NCBI GenBank assembly: GCA_903954065.1
Contig: CAJBME010000161.1
Span: forward strand, 1 to 46,922
DNA length: 46,922 bases
Direction: 5' to 3'
From: an uncultured bacterium
Lineage (GTDB): Bacteria > Verrucomicrobiota > Verrucomicrobiia > Verrucomicrobiales > V1-33
Shown: piece by piece, positions 44,616-46,922 of the stretch
How positions within the stretch are numbered: position 1 is the stretch's first letter
Layout of the letters: every line of letters begins with the position of its first letter
Program-made: the position numbers and the translations under genes
The notes under the pieces: model-generated
Told to the model about the DNA's origin: nothing
Database searches by the model: none
What the model saw: only the letters and a program-made list of their open reading frames with translations

Positions 44616-45116
44616 CTAGCTGGCGTCAGATTCATCATCTGCCACTTGTTCGCCCGATTCTGGCGAGACCACCACGCGCAGGGTTGTGGTAATTTGTGCG
44701 TGCAGACGCACGGGAACATCAAATTTCCCAGTGGTTTTGATCGCCTTGTCCAGTTGGATGGCGTGACGCTCGAGGACGAGGCCCTTGGGTCCTTGCTCGG
44801 CGAGAGCGGCGCCCAAATCGTGGCTGGTGACGGAACCGAAGGCCCGACCATCAGCGCCTGTCTTCAGGGTGAGACGAATCGTCACCTTCTTCAGCTTGGT
44901 CGCAATAGCTTCAGCCTCTGAGAGTTCCTTTGCTTCGCGCTCGGAGCGGCGGGCCTGCAGGACTTTCAAACGAGTCTTGTTCGTGCGGGTCGCTTCCAAG
45001 GCCTTGCCTTGAGGAACGAGGAAATTACGGGCGTAACCGGCCCGCACCTTTACGATGTCGGCCTCGGCTCCGAGGCCCTGGATTTGTTCTTTGAGAATGA
45101 CTTCGACGTTCGGCAT
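44616..45116 (-). CDS. rplI: 50S ribosomal protein L9
   Basis: A 166-residue ribosomal protein L9, which binds 23S rRNA near the L1 stalk base. The N-terminal domain is classical: MPNVEVILKEQIQGLGAEAD, then VKVRAGYARNFLVPQGKALE. A long helix rich in Lys, Glu and Arg follows, and the C-terminal domain includes DGRAFGSVTSHDLGAAL. An acidic tail (EQVADDESDAS) extends beyond the usual end. The ATG at 45116 is the family start; the frame is open further upstream without similarity. The usual neighbours rpsF, ssb, rpsR and dnaB are absent, and a terminator follows, so it appears to be a single-gene unit. Confidence 0.97.
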   Translation of the reverse strand: MPNVEVILKEQIQGLGAEADIVKVRAGYARNFLVPQGKALEATRTNKTRLKVLQARRSEREAKELSEAEAIATKLKKVTIRLTLKTGADGRAFGSVTSHDLGAALAEQGPKGLVLERHAIQLDKAIKTTGKFDVPVRLHAQITTTLRVVVSPESGEQVADDESDAS

Positions 45117-45369
45117 GATGCTGGCCTCAGGGTGAATGGGGAACTTCCCTCCGGGATGGAAACAGGATCGCGACCGATCAACGGCTGGACCGCAGACGGC
45201 CCGGAAACGGGAACAAACAGACTGACGGAGAGCTGGCATTTGTCAAGAAGTCACCGGGGAAAATTCGATTTTCCACAGAAAGGGCTTATGATCGACGATT
45301 GAACACGGTCGCTGCCTCGAGTGACCAACTTCCCATCCTAGCGGTCTGCAGGCCGCCCACCTACTTATT
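45117..45369. other. Divergent promoter region of rplI and the S8 peptidase
   Basis: 253 bp between two genes pointing apart, so both promoters should be here. I see no clear operator, small gene or hairpin with a T-run. Confidence 0.5.
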
Positions 45370-46692
45370 ATGAAGGACGATCGCCCCCTGATGACCTGGC
45401 TCGCCGTACCGATGGTCTTCGGACTGCTGCTCCTGGCTGTGCTGATGTGGATCGGTGTCGGGAGGTGGCAGGAGTCTTCCCGGCTGCGCCGCCTCACCGA
45501 AAGTCGCATCCTCCTGCCACAACTCGAGGCCCAGGATCCTTCCGCCCCGGCCGCGGCTGCCGCTGCTGAGCACAGCCTGACGGAAGAAGAACTCAATCGG
45601 CTGCTGGATTCCCTGTTGCAGCAACGCGTGCAGTCGGTCGGAGCCATCGAAAACGAGGCCATCCTCCGCTTTAAGTCACGGGCCGCCTATGACGCCTTCC
45701 TGCGCCGCGCCGCCGCCGCCGGCCTGAAAGTGCTGGCCCGGCTCGATGGATTTCTCGCCGCACGCGTCGGGTACGACTCACTCGACTCCTTGCGCCGGGA
45801 GTTGACCGGCAATTTGGCAGACATCGATGATGTGGGGGCCAACTACCTTTTTAAGATCCCGGGTGTGCCGGAGGTCGAGGAGCGCACCAATGCCGGAGCG
45901 GCTCCGTTTGGCAGCAGCCTGTTTAGTTCCCTAGGAGCCGACACGGACCGCTCGTCGTGGGGGCGGGGGGTCACGGTCGCCGTTCTCGATGCCGGTCTGA
46001 CCGCTCATCCAACCTTCGCCGGTGGACAGATCTTGGGTCATATTGATCTGGTGCGCGATGGGCAGCCGTTTAACGGTCATGGCGACGCCATGGGCTCGCT
46101 CATTGTCGGCACTGCGGATGGTGCGGAAGGTGTCGCTCCCGGGGCCAAAGTTCTCGACGTGCGGATTTTTGATGCGGCGGGGGAGGGGGATAGTTTTGTT
46201 CTCGCACAGGGAATCCGGGAGGCGGTCGATCGCGGAGCGCAGATCGTGAACATCAGCGGCGCTGGATACGGTGATTCGGCCCTGGTTCGCCAAGCGGTCG
46301 CGTACGCTCAGCAGCGCAATGTGTTATTAGTGGCGGCCGCCGGCAATGAACAAGCCGGGGTCATGGCGTATCCGGCCGCTTATGACGGGGTGGTTTCCGT
46401 GAGCGGGGTCGATCGCAACGGCCGTCTCGCTTATTTCTCTAATGCGGGTAGTCCGACCCTGGCCGCGCCGGCCGTGAGTGTGCCTTCGGCTTATTCAAAT
46501 CACGGCGAGTCCTCCTTTGTCCTCGGCGACGGTACCTCGCAGGCCGCGGCCTTGGTCTCGGGCGCCGCCGCTAAACTCCTCAGTCAGGGGCATAACCCCG
46601 CTGTCGCCCTGCCCGCGGCCACCCGGCCCGGCGAAGCCACCGCGACTCCTCACCAGATTGGGGCAGGGGTTTTATATCTAGGGCCTCAGTAA
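45370..46692 (+). CDS. Membrane-anchored subtilisin-like serine peptidase (S8)
   Basis: A 440-residue S8-family protease. One membrane segment lies near the N-terminus (about 8-30, TWLAVPMVFGLLLLAVLMWI). A Glu/Leu-rich, propeptide-like region of some 150 residues follows (SLTEEELNRLLDSLLQQRVQ and after). The catalytic triad is complete: Asp207 in TVAVLDAGL, His237 in NGHGDAMGS and Ser390 in GDGTSQAAALVSGAA, with the oxyanion Asn326 in AAAGNE. It should be an active protease on the outer side of the inner membrane. It is divergent from rplI and followed by a candidate terminator at 46811-46841. Confidence 0.93.
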   Translation: MKDDRPLMTWLAVPMVFGLLLLAVLMWIGVGRWQESSRLRRLTESRILLPQLEAQDPSAPAAAAAAEHSLTEEELNRLLDSLLQQRVQSVGAIENEAILRFKSRAAYDAFLRRAAAAGLKVLARLDGFLAARVGYDSLDSLRRELTGNLADIDDVGANYLFKIPGVPEVEERTNAGAAPFGSSLFSSLGADTDRSSWGRGVTVAVLDAGLTAHPTFAGGQILGHIDLVRDGQPFNGHGDAMGSLIVGTADGAEGVAPGAKVLDVRIFDAAGEGDSFVLAQGIREAVDRGAQIVNISGAGYGDSALVRQAVAYAQQRNVLLVAAAGNEQAGVMAYPAAYDGVVSVSGVDRNGRLAYFSNAGSPTLAAPAVSVPSAYSNHGESSFVLGDGTSQAAALVSGAAAKLLSQGHNPAVALPAATRPGEATATPHQIGAGVLYLGPQ

Positions 46693-46810
46693 AAACCGGA
46701 GAAGGGATCAGAAATAATGTCAAAAAGTGAAAGAAAGTGATTGCGTGAGTGGGGTGTGTGGATAGAGTTCTCATCCCGGGCGAAACAGTCCGGCGATTGG
46801 GAAGAGATGA

Positions 46811-46841
46811 GTCAGTCGTTCTAAAGGCGGCTGGCTTTTTT
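46811..46841 (+). terminator. Candidate terminator near the window end
   Basis: GTCAGTCGTT and GGCGGCTGGC can pair over 10 bp in RNA, four of the pairs being G-U, around a CTAAA loop, followed by TTTTTT. It lies 118 bp after the S8 peptidase stop. The remaining bases to 46922 hold no gene that I can recognise. Confidence 0.55.
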
Positions 46842-46922
46842 GTCCCCAGAGATTGTTCTTTGATTTGATGTTGGAATTCATTGTGACCTTTGCTGACAAA
46901 GCGGGGAGCGATGAAGAAGCAA

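Overview
The window is 46.9 kb of bacterial chromosome, most likely from a member of the Verrucomicrobiota (Opitutales-like). This rests on gene content only. There is a DUF1501 protein paired with a planctomycete-type cytochrome c/DUF1549/DUF1553 protein, Tat-exported Gfo/Idh/MocA oxidoreductases, a LamG-rich secreted protein, a tiny PEP-CTERM protein and a CehA/McbA-like protein. Mixed among them are chromosomal housekeeping genes (thrS, smc, rplI, glnB). No rRNA, tRNA, CRISPR array, integrase or transposase was recognised. Few genes have a clear Shine-Dalgarno sequence, so several starts were chosen from signal peptides, family starts or overlap with the upstream gene.

Layout. 0.4-4 kb: an alpha/beta hydrolase and two convergent Gfo/Idh/MocA oxidoreductases separated by a strong terminator. 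4-14.7 kb: a DUF1549/DUF1553-DUF1501 operon on the minus strand, facing a divergent sensor kinase/response regulator operon, followed by a large secreted LamG/Ig-like protein. The kinase carries two extracytoplasmic discoidin-like domains that clearly resemble a domain inserted in the DUF1549/DUF1553 protein. A shared palindrome-like DNA motif lies before all three transcription units. 14.9-20.9 kb: a tight operon with a possible 42-residue leader protein, a mutarotase-like secreted protein, and a ribose-type ABC importer (binding lipoprotein, double ATPase, permease) with an embedded shikimate-dehydrogenase-like enzyme. That enzyme has lost the shikimate-binding serines, and the permease has an extra periplasmic domain.

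21-31.5 kb: a degenerate M28-like membrane-anchored protein, a peroxiredoxin, a prenyltransferase-repeat protein, a CehA/McbA-like protein, threonyl-tRNA synthetase (without a TGS domain), a COG0523 GTPase, a chromate transporter and a third Gfo/Idh/MocA protein. 31.7-37 kb: an M1 aminopeptidase with HEAT repeats, a GxxExxY protein, glnB behind a candidate sigma-54 promoter, an orphan PotA-type ATPase and a rhodanese. 37-46.7 kb: SMC, a 942-residue Pro/Ala-rich membrane protein with an 18-bp tandem repeat, a minimal PEP-CTERM protein, ribosomal protein L9 and a membrane-anchored subtilisin-like protease.

How it may work together (inference): the first 20 kb looks like a locus for sensing, binding, degrading and importing an environmental glycan or cyclitol. 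The kinase would sense the same kind of ligand that the DUF1549/DUF1553 protein binds, and its response regulator would act on the shared motif. The ABC operon, possibly under a different operator (a perfect 20-bp palindrome), would import and oxidise a small polyol-like product. The substrate cannot be read from the sequence.
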